A stretch of DNA of 64,000 nt. It comes from Polaribacter huanghezhanensis (GTDB lineage Bacteria; Bacteroidota; Bacteroidia; Flavobacteriales; Flavobacteriaceae). Positions within the stretch are counted from its first letter, which is position 1, and each line of letters opens with the position of its first letter. Location: assembly GCF_030444335.1 (NCBI RefSeq), contig NZ_CP128595.1, forward strand, positions 2,494,501 to 2,558,500, read 5' to 3'. Made by a program: the position numbers and the translations under genes. The notes under the pieces were generated by a model, which was given only the letters and a program-made list of their open reading frames with translations, was not told where the DNA came from and ran no database searches. Shown piece after piece: positions 15,600-24,928 of the stretch.

Positions 15600-15699
15600 A
15601 TAAAGATTTAAAATTTTTGATTTAAAATTCAAAGTTTAGCAAATATCTTAAAACTAAATTAAGAAAACTAAAAAAGAGAAGGTAAATGATAGTTTTTTG

Positions 15700-15724
15700 A
15701 AATCCTTTCCTTCGGAAAGGATTT
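15700..15724. repeat. Palindromic element AAATCCTTTCC-TTC-GGAAAGGATTT
   Basis: Perfect 11-bp arms with a 3-nt loop between the SDR gene and the ffs terminator. Related in form to the other palindromic intergenic repeats of this window. Confidence 0.65.
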
Positions 15725-15755
15725 AGGATAGAAAAAGATTTAGGGCATAAAAAAT

Positions 15756-15849
15756 GGCAAGCTATCTACATCACACTGCTACAACCTAATACCCTTGCTG
15801 CGTTCCCGCCCTGGGGGGTTCAAAGGGAGCTAGTTGTGTAGGACTTGCC
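15756..15849 (-). ncRNA. ffs: Signal recognition particle RNA (4.5S, small bacterial)
   Basis: About 94 nt on the minus strand. The ends pair (GGCAAG at the 5' end with CTTGCC at the 3' end). The apical helix 8 domain reads CCCAGGGCGGGAACGCAGCA then AGGG, with the GGGAACGCAGC internal-loop signature that binds Ffh. A U tract follows at 15748-15755, and a full promoter precedes it (15854-15884) with the -7 box ending about 5 nt before the RNA. FtsY, the partner receptor, is at 5594-6547. Confidence 0.92.
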
Positions 15850-15853
15850 GATG

Positions 15854-15884
15854 CAAATTTACAATGATTTTTAAAGTTGCGCAA
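15854..15884 (-). promoter_or_regulatory. Promoter of ffs
   Basis: Minus strand: TTG (15882-15884), 20-nt spacer, TAAATTTG (15854-15861). It fits the RNA 5' end at about 15849. Confidence 0.75.
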
Positions 15885-15945
15885 TGTTTTTTTATCAATT
15901 TTGTAACAAAAGATGCACTTTGGTTACTAATCAAATAGTTAATCG

Positions 15946-15971
15946 TAAATAAATCCAATTGGATTTATTTA
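15946..15971. promoter_or_regulatory. 26-bp perfect palindrome upstream of DUF4199 gene
   Basis: Arms TAAATAAATCCAA and its exact complement, without a spacer, ending 3 bp before the -33 TTTG of the next gene and about 62 bp upstream of the ffs promoter. The position suits an operator; no regulator can be named. Confidence 0.5.
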
Positions 15972-15973
15972 TC

Positions 15974-16001
15974 TTTGACCTAAACGAAATTTATATATTT
16001 G
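15974..16001 (+). promoter_or_regulatory. Promoter of the DUF4199 gene
   Basis: TTTG (15974-15977), 16-nt spacer, TATATTTG (15994-16001). The -7 box is a full match; the spacer is a little short. Leader of about 20 nt. Confidence 0.6.
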
Positions 16002-16027
16002 TATAACTAACTAAATATCAAAATACA

Positions 16028-16549
16028 ATGGAAAATCAAGCATCTAGTAAAAGTATTATTTTAAATTATGGAGTATACCTTGGTATCGCTTCTGTACTAA
16101 TTAATTTAGTTGTGTATGCAACTGGAGATTATTTAAAACCTCATTGGTCAGTTAGTGTATTAAGCGGAGTCTTAATGGTTGCAATTATTGTAATGGCTAA
16201 TAAAAAATTTAAAGAATTTAATGGTGGTTTTATGTCTTGGGGACAATCTGTTAAAATAGGTGTTGGTTTAACAGTAATTAGTGCTTTAATTATAATTGTT
16301 TATCAACAAATATTTTCGAATATTATTGAACCAGAATACATGCAACAAATGATGATGATGCAAGAACAAACCTGGACAGATCAAGGAATGACCAGCGAAC
16401 AAATTGATGCAGCTAAAACAATGATGCAAAAGTTTCAAGGACCATTTATTTCATCTGCAATTGGAATTGTTGGTGCAGCTTTTATAGGTTTTGTTGTCTC
16501 TGCAATTGTTGGAGCAATTATGAAACAATCTGCTGAAGAGCAATACTAG
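16028..16549 (+). CDS. DUF4199 membrane protein
   Basis: A 173-residue protein with four predicted membrane segments (about 11-31, 37-56, 72-95 and 140-163) and a Met-rich loop (EYMQQMMMMQEQ) between the third and the fourth. The pattern matches DUF4199, a Bacteroidota family of unknown role often placed before a dolichol-phosphate-mannose-synthase-like GT2, as here. A terminator-like hairpin follows at 16575. Confidence 0.85.
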   Translation: MENQASSKSIILNYGVYLGIASVLINLVVYATGDYLKPHWSVSVLSGVLMVAIIVMANKKFKEFNGGFMSWGQSVKIGVGLTVISALIIIVYQQIFSNIIEPEYMQQMMMMQEQTWTDQGMTSEQIDAAKTMMQKFQGPFISSAIGIVGAAFIGFVVSAIVGAIMKQSAEEQY

Positions 16550-16574
16550 TTTTTAAGAAAAATTTAAACGATAT

Positions 16575-16606
16575 AAAGGTAAAATATCTTCGGATGTTTT
16601 ACCTTT
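16575..16606 (+). terminator. Hairpin terminator after DUF4199 gene
   Basis: Perfect 10-bp arms AAAGGTAAAA and TTTTACCTTT with a 12-nt loop, followed by ACGTTTTTA. It lies between the DUF4199 gene and the GT2 gene. Confidence 0.6.
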
Positions 16607-16630
16607 ACGTTTTTACAAAACCTTATAATT

Positions 16631-17596
16631 TTGAAACAAATAAACATATCGGTAGTTATACCTTTATTAAACGAAGAAGAATCTTTAGAAGAATTATACC
16701 GTTGGATTGCAAACGTAATGCAATCCAATTCTTATGTTTTCGAAGTTATTTTTATTGATGATGGCAGCACAGATACCTCTTGGGATGTCATCGAGAATCT
16801 TTCTTCAGAACATAAACAAGTAAAAGGAATTCGCTTTCAAAAAAACTACGGTAAAAGTCAAGCCTTAGACGCAGGTTTTGAACTTGCCGAAGGAAATGTT
16901 GTGATTACTATGGATGCCGATTTACAAGACAATCCTGAAGAAATTCCTGAATTATACGATTTAATTACAAAAGAAAACTACGATCTAATTTCTGGTTGGA
17001 AAAAGAAACGTTACGATTCAAAAATTAGAAAAAACATTCCATCAAAATTATTTAACGCTGCTGCTAGAAAAACTTCTGGATTAAAATTACACGATTTTAA
17101 TTGTGGATTAAAAGCCTATAAAAACGAAGTTGTAAAAAGCGTAAAAGTTAGCGGAGAAATGCATCGTTATATTCCGGTTTTAGCTAAAAACGAAGGTTTT
17201 ACGAAAATTGGAGAAAAAGTAGTACAACATCAAGCAAGAAAATACGGCGTCACAAAATTTGGCATGAGCCGTTTTATAAACGGATTTCTAGATTTAATTA
17301 CCATTTCTTTTCTATCAAAATTTGGAAAACGACCTATGCACATATTCGGACTTTGGGGTACGTTGATGTTTATTTGCGGATTTATGTCTGCAGCCTTTAT
17401 TGGAGTTTTAAAAATTTATAAATTATCTGCCGGATTAAAAACAATCTTAGTCACAGACAATCCTTGGTTTTACATTGCGCTAACAGCCATGATTTTAGGA
17501 ACACAATTATTCTTAGCTGGTTTTCTTGGAGAGCTTTTAATTAAAACAAAAAGCCACGAAAAGCATTACACAATTAAAGAAACCTTAAATATCTAA
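16631..17596 (+). CDS. GT2 glycosyltransferase, polyprenyl-phosphate sugar type
   Basis: A 321-residue protein with a DPM1-like GT2 domain (ISVVIPLLNEEESLEELYRW, IDDGSTDTSW, MDADLQDNPEEIPELYD) and two C-terminal membrane helices (about 235-262 and 275-300), like GtrB/DpmA enzymes that load a sugar onto undecaprenyl phosphate at the inner membrane. The start is TTG 16631: no in-frame ATG lies nearby upstream, and this start places the first strand where the family has it. The sugar is not predictable. The mutase, exporter and GT4 that follow suggest surface glycan work. Confidence 0.88.
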   Translation: MKQINISVVIPLLNEEESLEELYRWIANVMQSNSYVFEVIFIDDGSTDTSWDVIENLSSEHKQVKGIRFQKNYGKSQALDAGFELAEGNVVITMDADLQDNPEEIPELYDLITKENYDLISGWKKKRYDSKIRKNIPSKLFNAAARKTSGLKLHDFNCGLKAYKNEVVKSVKVSGEMHRYIPVLAKNEGFTKIGEKVVQHQARKYGVTKFGMSRFINGFLDLITISFLSKFGKRPMHIFGLWGTLMFICGFMSAAFIGVLKIYKLSAGLKTILVTDNPWFYIALTAMILGTQLFLAGFLGELLIKTKSHEKHYTIKETLNI

Positions 17597-17601
17597 ATCC
17601 G

Positions 17602-17609
17602 TATCTTTG
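17602..17609 (+). promoter_or_regulatory. -7 element before the phosphosugar mutase
   Basis: TATCTTTG, a full TAnnTTTG match, 18 bp before ATG 17628; no clear -33 TTTG. Confidence 0.45.
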
Positions 17610-17627
17610 CGGACAGAAAATTTTTAC

Positions 17628-19337
17628 ATGAAAGAGATTTTAGAACAAGCAAAAAGTTGGCTTTCTGACACCTTTGATTCAGAAACAAGAACAGAGATTC
17701 AACAATTAATCAATACAAATTCTGATGATTTAGCAGATCGATTTTATAAAAACATGGAATTTGGAACTGGTGGAATGCGTGGAATAATGGGCGCAGGAAC
17801 CAACCGAATCAACAAATATACCTTAGGAAAAGCAACGCAAGGATTAAGTAATTATTTACAACAATGTTTTCCTAACAAAGATTTAAAAGTTGCTATTGCC
17901 TACGATTGCAGACATAACAGTAAGGAATTTTCCAAATTGGTTGCAGATGTACTTTCTGCGAATAACATACAAGTATATTTATTTGAAGATCTACGTCCAA
18001 CTCCAGAATTATCTTTTGCTGTAAATCACTTATATTGTGATGCAGGAATTGTATTAACTGCTTCTCATAATCCGCCAGAATACAACGGTTACAAAGTCTA
18101 TTGGAATGATGGCGGACAAATTGTTCCTCCGCACGATAAAAAAATTATTGACGAAGTAAATTCATTAGAATTTTCTGAAATCAATTTTAAAGCAAACGAA
18201 AATTTAATTACAAAAATTGGTGCAGAAGTGGATGAAGCCTTTTGGAATGCGTCTGTTAAAAACGGAACATTTGACATAAAAGGAAGAGAAGATTTAAAAA
18301 TTGTTTTTACTTCTTTACACGGAACTTCAATTACATTAATTCCAGAAGCATTAAAACGCGCTGGTTACACCAATGTGCATATTGTAAAAGAACAAGAAGT
18401 ACCAAATGGAGATTTCCCAACGGTAAAATCACCAAATCCAGAAGAACCAGAAGCCTTAAAAATGGCCATCGATTTAGCCAATACCATAGATGCAGATATT
18501 GTGATTGGAACCGATCCTGATTCTGACAGATTAGGAATTGCAGTTCGAGATTTAAAAGGAAATATGAAGTTGTTAAACGGAAATCAAACGATGAGTATGA
18601 TGACCGATTTCTTAATCAAACAATGGGAACTAAAAGGCAACTTAAACGGAAATCAATTTGTAGGCTCCACGATTGTGTCAACAAATTTAGTCAATGAAAT
18701 TGCAGATTCTTACGGAGTTGAAACCAAAGTTGGTTTAACTGGCTTTAAATGGATTGCTAAAATGATACAAGATTTTCCAAATCAAGAATTTATTGGCGGT
18801 GGAGAAGAAAGTTTTGGGTATATGGTTGGTGATTTTGTGAGAGATAAAGATGCCGTTACTTCTACGTTGCTAGCTTGTGAAATTGCTACAAATGCAAAAT
18901 CAAACGGAAGTACTTTTTACAAAGATTTATTAGAACTATACATCAAAAATAATTTTTACAAAGAACACTTAATTTCGATTGTTAAAAAAGGAATGGATGG
19001 CGCCAATCAAATCAAACAAATGATGATTGATTTACGTAAAAGTCCATTGACACAAATTGATGACTCTAAGGTTGAATTTTTATGTGATTATCAATCTTCT
19101 ATCAAAAAAAATCTAATCACTGGTGAAGAAACAGTGATGGGTATTCCAAAATCAAACGTAATTATTTATCACACAGAAGACGGAACTAAAGTTGCTGCAA
19201 GACCAAGCGGAACAGAACCAAAAATAAAGTTCTACTTTAGCGTAAAATCTAAATTAGACGCAATTGAAAACGCTGTTGAAACAGAAACGAAATTGGATGC
19301 TAAAATTCAACGTATTATAAAAGAATTACACCTATAA
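17628..19337 (+). CDS. Phosphoglucomutase/phosphomannomutase family protein
   Basis: A 569-residue alpha-D-phosphohexomutase. The phosphoserine loop is TASHNPPEYNGYK (S146), the Mg site D296-P-D298-S-D300-R, the sugar loop GGGEESFGYMVGDFVRDKDA and the phosphate loop RPSGTEPKIKFY near the C-terminus. Length and motifs fit the PgcA/Pgm2-like group, which interconverts glucose-1- and -6-phosphate or pentose phosphates. ATG 17628 is chosen over the in-frame TTG 17607, which lies inside a -7 promoter box. Its stop overlaps the start of the next gene by 1 bp, so the genes are translationally coupled. Confidence 0.93.
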   Translation: MKEILEQAKSWLSDTFDSETRTEIQQLINTNSDDLADRFYKNMEFGTGGMRGIMGAGTNRINKYTLGKATQGLSNYLQQCFPNKDLKVAIAYDCRHNSKEFSKLVADVLSANNIQVYLFEDLRPTPELSFAVNHLYCDAGIVLTASHNPPEYNGYKVYWNDGGQIVPPHDKKIIDEVNSLEFSEINFKANENLITKIGAEVDEAFWNASVKNGTFDIKGREDLKIVFTSLHGTSITLIPEALKRAGYTNVHIVKEQEVPNGDFPTVKSPNPEEPEALKMAIDLANTIDADIVIGTDPDSDRLGIAVRDLKGNMKLLNGNQTMSMMTDFLIKQWELKGNLNGNQFVGSTIVSTNLVNEIADSYGVETKVGLTGFKWIAKMIQDFPNQEFIGGGEESFGYMVGDFVRDKDAVTSTLLACEIATNAKSNGSTFYKDLLELYIKNNFYKEHLISIVKKGMDGANQIKQMMIDLRKSPLTQIDDSKVEFLCDYQSSIKKNLITGEETVMGIPKSNVIIYHTEDGTKVAARPSGTEPKIKFYFSVKSKLDAIENAVETETKLDAKIQRIIKELHL

Positions 19338-21166
19338 TGAATTACTTTAAACAAATATTACGATTTGCTAGACCTTATAGAAAATATGTGTTTTTAAACA
19401 TATTGTTTAACATTTTGTATGCTATTTTTAATGTGCTTTCAGTATTGGCTTTTATCCCTGTTTTAAACATTCTTTTTAAGCAAGAAAACAAAATTACTTT
19501 ACAACCAGTTTATAACGGAATTAGCTCTGCTGGTTCTTATATAAAGGATAGTTTTTATTTTTATATTTCTCAAAAGATAGAAAATGAAGGTGTTGTTCAA
19601 GTACTCTTATTTATTTGTTTAGTAACTTTTGCATTATTTTTTCTTAAAAATTTATTTCGCTATTTAGCGTCATATGTGTTGGTTTTTTTACGAAATGGAA
19701 CTGTTAAAGACATTAGAGATAGCTTGTATCAAAAAATTGTTGAGCTTCCAATTGCTTATTTTTCAAAAAAGAAAAAAGGAGATATTATTGCAAGAATGAC
19801 TGCTGATGTTCAAGAAATTGAAATCTCTTTCCTTACTTCTTTAGAAGCTATTGTAAGAGAGCCTTTAACTGTGGTTATTTCGCTTACAATGATGATTGTG
19901 ATTAGCTTAAAACTAACACTTTTTGTGTTTATTTTACTGCCCGTTTCTGGCTTTATCATTTCTGCAATTAGTAAAAAATTAAAAGCAAACTCTTTAAAAG
20001 CGCAAAAAGAAACTGGTAACTTTTTATCATTTATTGAAGAAACATTGACGGGTTTAAGAGTTATTAAAGGCTTCAATGCAGAAAATATCATTGGAAGAAA
20101 ATTTAGAGATTCTACAAAAAAATTCAAACAATTAATGACAAGTGTTTTACACAGACAAACACTAGCTTCACCAATGAGTGAGTTTTTAGGTTCGGCAACC
20201 ATAATTGCAATTTTATGGTACGGAGGAAAATTAGTACTAGAAAATAATAGTCCTTTAAAACCTGAAGAGTTTTTGACGTATATCATGTTGTTTTACACTG
20301 TTTTAAATCCTGTAAAAGCAATTACAACTGCGTATTATAACATTCAAAAAGGAAATGCATCCGCAGAAAGAATTGTAGAAGTACTGAGTGCTGAGAATGA
20401 AATTGTTGAAGAGGAAAATGCACTTACAAAAAGTACTTTTGATCGTGAAATTGTCTTTGATAATATCTCTTTTAAATATGATGATGAATACGTACTTAAA
20501 AACTTTTCCTTGACAATCCCTAAAGGAAAAACTGTTGCTTTGGTTGGACAATCTGGAAGTGGAAAATCAACTTTAGCAAATTTAATCACACGTTTTTATG
20601 ATGTAAATGAAGGAGCTATTTTTATTGACGGAATCAACATTAAAGACTTGAAAAAAAGAGCACTACGAAATTTAATGGGAATCGTAACTCAAGATTCTAT
20701 TTTATTTAACGATACCATTGCAAATAATTTAACTCTTGGACTAGAAAACGCAACAAAAAAGCAAATTCAAGAAGCTGCAGAAATTGCCAATGCACATGAA
20801 TTTATTAAAGACTTGCCAAATACATACGACACCAATATTGGCGATAGTGGAAATATGCTTTCTGGCGGACAGAAACAACGATTAAGTATTGCAAGAGCTG
20901 TGTTAAAAAACCCACCAATAATGGTGTTAGATGAAGCAACATCTGCATTAGATACAGAATCTGAACAATTAGTTCAGGTTGCTTTAGAAAAAATGATGCA
21001 GAATAGAACTTCGTTAGTAATTGCGCATCGTTTATCAACCATTCAAAAAGCAGATACCATTGTGGTTTTAAAGAAAGGAAAAATAATTGAGCAAGGAAAA
21101 CATGATGATTTAATGCAAGAAAAAGGAGATTATTTTAAATTGGTAACCATGCAAAATTTAAATTAA
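19337..21166 (+). CDS. MsbA-like ABC exporter (half transporter)
   Basis: A 609-residue protein: transmembrane domain with six helices (about 1-330), then an ATPase domain with Walker A GQSGSGKST (404-412), signature LSGGQKQ (508-514), Walker B MVLDEATSALD (D532) and the H-loop IAHRLST. The family works as homodimer and exports lipids, lipid A core or drugs. With the GT4 gene 4 bp downstream and the mutase overlapping upstream, lipid or glycolipid export is the natural guess. Confidence 0.9.
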   Translation: MNYFKQILRFARPYRKYVFLNILFNILYAIFNVLSVLAFIPVLNILFKQENKITLQPVYNGISSAGSYIKDSFYFYISQKIENEGVVQVLLFICLVTFALFFLKNLFRYLASYVLVFLRNGTVKDIRDSLYQKIVELPIAYFSKKKKGDIIARMTADVQEIEISFLTSLEAIVREPLTVVISLTMMIVISLKLTLFVFILLPVSGFIISAISKKLKANSLKAQKETGNFLSFIEETLTGLRVIKGFNAENIIGRKFRDSTKKFKQLMTSVLHRQTLASPMSEFLGSATIIAILWYGGKLVLENNSPLKPEEFLTYIMLFYTVLNPVKAITTAYYNIQKGNASAERIVEVLSAENEIVEEENALTKSTFDREIVFDNISFKYDDEYVLKNFSLTIPKGKTVALVGQSGSGKSTLANLITRFYDVNEGAIFIDGINIKDLKKRALRNLMGIVTQDSILFNDTIANNLTLGLENATKKQIQEAAEIANAHEFIKDLPNTYDTNIGDSGNMLSGGQKQRLSIARAVLKNPPIMVLDEATSALDTESEQLVQVALEKMMQNRTSLVIAHRLSTIQKADTIVVLKKGKIIEQGKHDDLMQEKGDYFKLVTMQNLN

Positions 21167-21170
21167 AACA

Positions 21171-22262
21171 ATGATGAAAGTATTATTTGTTGTAGATTTT
21201 GAAACCTCAATAAACATTATAAAAACACAGCTTGAACTCATTCTTCAATTAAAAAGGAAGAAAGATGTTGTGCCTTTTGTATTGGGTAAAATTAGCGATG
21301 AAACAAAGCGTATTTTAACTTCTGAAAACATCAAATACAAAATCTTATTTCCAACAAAAAAAATTGATTTTAACTATATTAAAGAAATAAAAGGTTTACT
21401 AAAAGATGAAAATTTTGATGTAGTCCAATTTTTTAATGGAAAACCTGCAAGAAGTTTTTTATTTGCTGTAAAAAATCACAAACCAAAAACAGTGCTTTTC
21501 ATGGGTTCAATAAGTTTGCATTGGCATGATCCATCTGCATATTTAACCTTTTTAAGTCCTAAAATGGATAAAATTACGTGCAATAGTAAATATGTTTTTG
21601 AGCATGTAAAAAAACAACTTTTAAGCAAAAATAAAAGTAAAGCAGTACTAGTTTATGAAGGATATTCTTCTTCTTGGTTTAAAGATGTAAAAGCTTTTGA
21701 TTATACAACATTAAATATTCCAAAAGATGCAATTAAGGTTTGTTTTGTTGGTAATCATAGAAAAGTAAAAGGGACTAAATATTTTTTAGAATCTTCTTAT
21801 CATTTAAATTCAACGAAAGAAATTCATTATATACTTATAGGCAATAAAACGAACATTCCTAGTTTGTATAAAATTGCAAAATCGAGTCCAAATGTTACTA
21901 AAATTCATTTCTTAGGATTAAGAAACGACGCGGTTTCTCTAATCAAAGGCGCAGACATTTATGCACAGACTTCTTTAAGCGAAGGTTTTGGTAGAGCAAT
22001 TAGTGAAGCAATGTGTGTAGAAAAACCTATTGTAATGACCAATGCTGGTGGTTGTACAGAATTGATTGATGAAAGTTGCGGAATTGTTGTTCCTCTTAAA
22101 GATGGAGAAGCAATTGGAAAAGCAATTTCTACTTTAGCCAACAATGATACTTTACGAATTGAAATGGGGAAAAATGCAAAAATTAGAATTGATACTGTTA
22201 TCAATACTGAAAAAACGACTGAAGAAACGTATCAAGTGTATGCCGGTTTGCTAAAAGATTAA
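21171..22262 (+). CDS. GT4 family glycosyltransferase
   Basis: A 363-residue GT-B protein. The C-terminal half has VCFVGNHRKVKGTKYFLESS and the retaining GT4 signature SEGFGRAISEAMCVEKPIVM followed by TNAGGCTELI (E-x7-E and donor loop). Start at ATG 21171 or the adjacent ATG 21174. The third gene of mutase-ABC-GT4; it ends 4 bp from the convergent CCA gene with no terminator between. Confidence 0.9.
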   Translation: MMKVLFVVDFETSINIIKTQLELILQLKRKKDVVPFVLGKISDETKRILTSENIKYKILFPTKKIDFNYIKEIKGLLKDENFDVVQFFNGKPARSFLFAVKNHKPKTVLFMGSISLHWHDPSAYLTFLSPKMDKITCNSKYVFEHVKKQLLSKNKSKAVLVYEGYSSSWFKDVKAFDYTTLNIPKDAIKVCFVGNHRKVKGTKYFLESSYHLNSTKEIHYILIGNKTNIPSLYKIAKSSPNVTKIHFLGLRNDAVSLIKGADIYAQTSLSEGFGRAISEAMCVEKPIVMTNAGGCTELIDESCGIVVPLKDGEAIGKAISTLANNDTLRIEMGKNAKIRIDTVINTEKTTEETYQVYAGLLKD

Positions 22263-22266
22263 TTTC

Positions 22267-23685
22267 TTAACATTTCAATCCCAAATCTTTTCCTTTCTCT
22301 AACATAAATTGATAAGACGCTTCGTATTCATTCGGAATTACGCCTTCTAAAATAGCTTCTTTTATGGCTTCTTTTAATTGACCTATTTCTCTACAAGGTT
22401 CTAAATTAAAGGTTTTCATAATCAATTCACCAGAAATTGGAGGCTGAAAATTACGCACATGATCTCGCTCTTCTACTTCTTTTATTTTTGCTCTTACCAA
22501 CTCAAAATTCTTATGATATCGTTTAAATTTCGATGGATTTTTAGTAGTAATATCCGCTTCACACAAAGTCATTAACGATTCAATATCATCGCCTGCATCA
22601 AAAACCAAACGTCTAACTGCAGCATCTGTAACTTCGCTTGCTAGCACAATTGGACGAGAACTTAACAAAACCATTTTCTGAACAAATTTCATTTTGTTAT
22701 TCAACGGCATTTTCAATCGTTTAAACAATTTAAAAACCATTTTTGAACCCACAAATTCATGTGCATGAAATGTCCAACCAATTTTTTTATGAAATTTTTT
22801 TGTTGGTGCTTTTCCGATATCGTGCAACAAAGCTGCCCAACGCAACCAAACATCATTTGTGTTTTCAGAAATATTATCAACCACTTCTAAAGTATGATAA
22901 AAATTGTCTTTATGCTTTTGACCCTCTACTTCTTCTACTCCTTTTAAAGCAATCAATTCTGGTAAAATCAACGGTAATAATTGAGTGGATTCTAATAATA
23001 GAAATCCAACGGAAGGTGTTGCAGAAAGCATCATTTTATGCAACTCATCTACAATGCGCTCTTTGGTGATGATGTTTAATCGTTCTGCATTTTTAGAAAT
23101 TGCAGCTAACGATTTTGGTTCAATTGTAAAATGCAATTGACTTGCAAATCGGATGGCGCGCATCATCCGTAAAGGATCATCAGAATAGGTAATATTTGGT
23201 TCTAACGGTGTTCTAATAATTTTAGAATGTAAATCTTCTACTCCATTAAACGGATCTAGCAACAAGCCAAAATCATTTGTATTTAAACTTAACGCCAACG
23301 CATTAATTGTAAAATCCCTTCTGTTTTGATCATCTTGTAAGGTTCCTTCTTCTACTTCTGGATTTCTACTTTCTTCTGAATACGATTCTTTTCTTGCGCC
23401 AACAAATTCAATTTCGATGTCTTTATAGCGCAACATTGCTGTTCCGTACGTTTTAAAAACTTGCACTTTTGGTTTTGTTGGTAATAATTGCGCCACTTTT
23501 TCTGCCAATTCAATTCCACTACCAACAGCAACAACATCAACATCTTTTGCAGTACCTCTTTGCAATAAATAATCGCGAACAAAACCGCCAATTACATAAC
23601 TTTTTACTTCTAATTCTTGTGAAGCTTTTGAAATATATTCGAAAATTGAAGCAGAAATTGCGTCTTTGTAAAATTGTTGTTGCAT
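22267..23685 (-). CDS. CCA tRNA nucleotidyltransferase with HD domain
   Basis: A 472-residue class II nucleotidyltransferase: YVIGGFVRDYLLQRG and the DVDVVAVG catalytic carboxylates at the N-terminus, RRDFTINALAL and DDPLRMMRAIRFASQL in the neck, then an HD domain (WLRWAALLHDIGKAPTKKF) that in relatives gives 2',3'-cyclic phosphodiesterase/phosphatase activity. It adds or repairs the tRNA 3' CCA end. Start 5 bp after the tsaC stop: last gene of the dapD-GT2-methyltransferase-tsaC-cca run, with two tRNA-maturation genes side by side. Confidence 0.93.
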   Translation of the reverse strand: MQQQFYKDAISASIFEYISKASQELEVKSYVIGGFVRDYLLQRGTAKDVDVVAVGSGIELAEKVAQLLPTKPKVQVFKTYGTAMLRYKDIEIEFVGARKESYSEESRNPEVEEGTLQDDQNRRDFTINALALSLNTNDFGLLLDPFNGVEDLHSKIIRTPLEPNITYSDDPLRMMRAIRFASQLHFTIEPKSLAAISKNAERLNIITKERIVDELHKMMLSATPSVGFLLLESTQLLPLILPELIALKGVEEVEGQKHKDNFYHTLEVVDNISENTNDVWLRWAALLHDIGKAPTKKFHKKIGWTFHAHEFVGSKMVFKLFKRLKMPLNNKMKFVQKMVLLSSRPIVLASEVTDAAVRRLVFDAGDDIESLMTLCEADITTKNPSKFKRYHKNFELVRAKIKEVEERDHVRNFQPPISGELIMKTFNLEPCREIGQLKEAIKEAILEGVIPNEYEASYQFMLEKGKDLGLKC

Positions 23686-23690
23686 AAAAA

Positions 23691-24251
23691 TTAATCTCTA
23701 ATAACTTCTACTTTATCATCAACAATTTTAAGAATTCTTGATGAAGCAGTTGCTACTATTTCTTGCTGCAAATTTACTATATAATCAACGCTATCCAAAA
23801 TAGTTGCAGATATTTCTGAAAATGATTTTGGGGTTGGCTCTCTGCTTATATTTGCGGAAGTAGAAACGATTGGTTTTCTGAATTCTTTAAGTAAAGCTTT
23901 GCAAAAATCGTTTTGCACAATTCTAATGGCAATGGTGTGGCCTGATGCAATGCAATTCTTTGCCAAGCCTTTTGGATTGTTGTAAATAATTGTTGTTGGT
24001 TTTGTAGCTTTTTCTAGCTCTTCAATTGCTTTTTCTGGAATATTTTCTACATAATCAGAAAGCATTTGAAAAGAATCTACCAAAATGATGAGGCTTTTAC
24101 TCTCTGCTCGTTGTTTGATTTTGTAAATCTTTGAAACTGCACTAGAGTTTGTTGCATCACAACCAATTCCCCAAACGGTATCTGTTGGATATAAAAGTGT
24201 TTTTCCTTCTTTTAAAGCTATTGCAAAATGTTGAATTTCTTCTGAGTTCAA
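23691..24251 (-). CDS. tsaC: L-threonylcarbamoyladenylate synthase
   Basis: A 186-residue YrdC/Sua5-like protein that makes threonylcarbamoyl-AMP for the t6A37 tRNA modification. Visible: LLYPTDTVWGIGCDATN, KIKQRAESKSLIILVDS, TTIIYNNPKGLAKN and IVSTSANISREPTPKSF. It has only the YrdC domain, lacking the Sua5 extension. It lies 11 bp after the methyltransferase stop. Confidence 0.93.
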   Translation of the reverse strand: MNSEEIQHFAIALKEGKTLLYPTDTVWGIGCDATNSSAVSKIYKIKQRAESKSLIILVDSFQMLSDYVENIPEKAIEELEKATKPTTIIYNNPKGLAKNCIASGHTIAIRIVQNDFCKALLKEFRKPIVSTSANISREPTPKSFSEISATILDSVDYIVNLQQEIVATASSRILKIVDDKVEVIRD

Positions 24252-24262
24252 AATCGTTTGTT

Positions 24263-24913
24263 TTATTCGTTTTTCTTAGCCACAGTTGCGTGTTGCATAA
24301 AAAACATATCTAACTGAGAACCTAATAAAATAATATTAAACAAGACTGCAAACGGGAAATACAAGAATGATTTTGTCGTATTTATTCCTTTAATAGTTTG
24401 AATGTTATAACCACACTCTTTATACATTCTTTTGATACTTTTTTTTGTAAAAAAACGATAATGCGTTCTGTCTAAAATTAAGTCGTCTGTATATTTCCAA
24501 TCTCTTTTAAAAATCATTTTAAAAAGATTTTTAGAATACCGAACATTCGGAATTGAAGTAACCAAAACTCCGTCTTTTTTCAATTTTGATTTTAGATTTA
24601 CAATATCATCCCAAGGTTCTAACAAATGCTCAATCACATCATTCATTACAATGGCATCAAAATAATTATCTGGCAAGTCTTTTAAAACTTCATCTAAAGT
24701 TCCTAAAAGTACTTTCGTAAGTTTTTGAGTTGCTTCTTTTGCAGATTCCTCAAACGGCTCAACACCCCAAGTTTCTACACCTTCTTTTACCAATTGAGCA
24801 GAAAAATTACCAGCTCCACAACCAATTTCTAAGATCGTTTTTGCTGATTTCGGAATAAAACCTAACATTTCTGGTCTTACATTTTTATAATATTCTGCTT
24901 CTTTAATATCCAT
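24263..24913 (-). CDS. Class I SAM-dependent methyltransferase
   Basis: A 216-residue protein with motif I ILEIGCGAGNFS, the acidic end of beta-2 (GVEPFE) and DAIVMNDVIEHLLEPWDDI, as in methyltransferase type 11/23 proteins acting beside glycosyltransferases. A hydrophobic C-terminal stretch (FLYFPFAVLFNIILLGSQLD) may touch the membrane. The substrate is unknown; its place after a double GT2 gene suggests glycan modification. Confidence 0.85.
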   Translation of the reverse strand: MDIKEAEYYKNVRPEMLGFIPKSAKTILEIGCGAGNFSAQLVKEGVETWGVEPFEESAKEATQKLTKVLLGTLDEVLKDLPDNYFDAIVMNDVIEHLLEPWDDIVNLKSKLKKDGVLVTSIPNVRYSKNLFKMIFKRDWKYTDDLILDRTHYRFFTKKSIKRMYKECGYNIQTIKGINTTKSFLYFPFAVLFNIILLGSQLDMFFMQHATVAKKNE

Positions 24914-24928
24914 ACTATTTTGATTTTT

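Noticed and set aside
15756..15849. SRP-like RNA as plus-strand RNA or as tmRNA
   Set aside because: The Ffh-binding GGGAACGCAGC signature, the U tract and the full promoter are all on the minus strand, and there is no tRNA-like or tag-peptide part.
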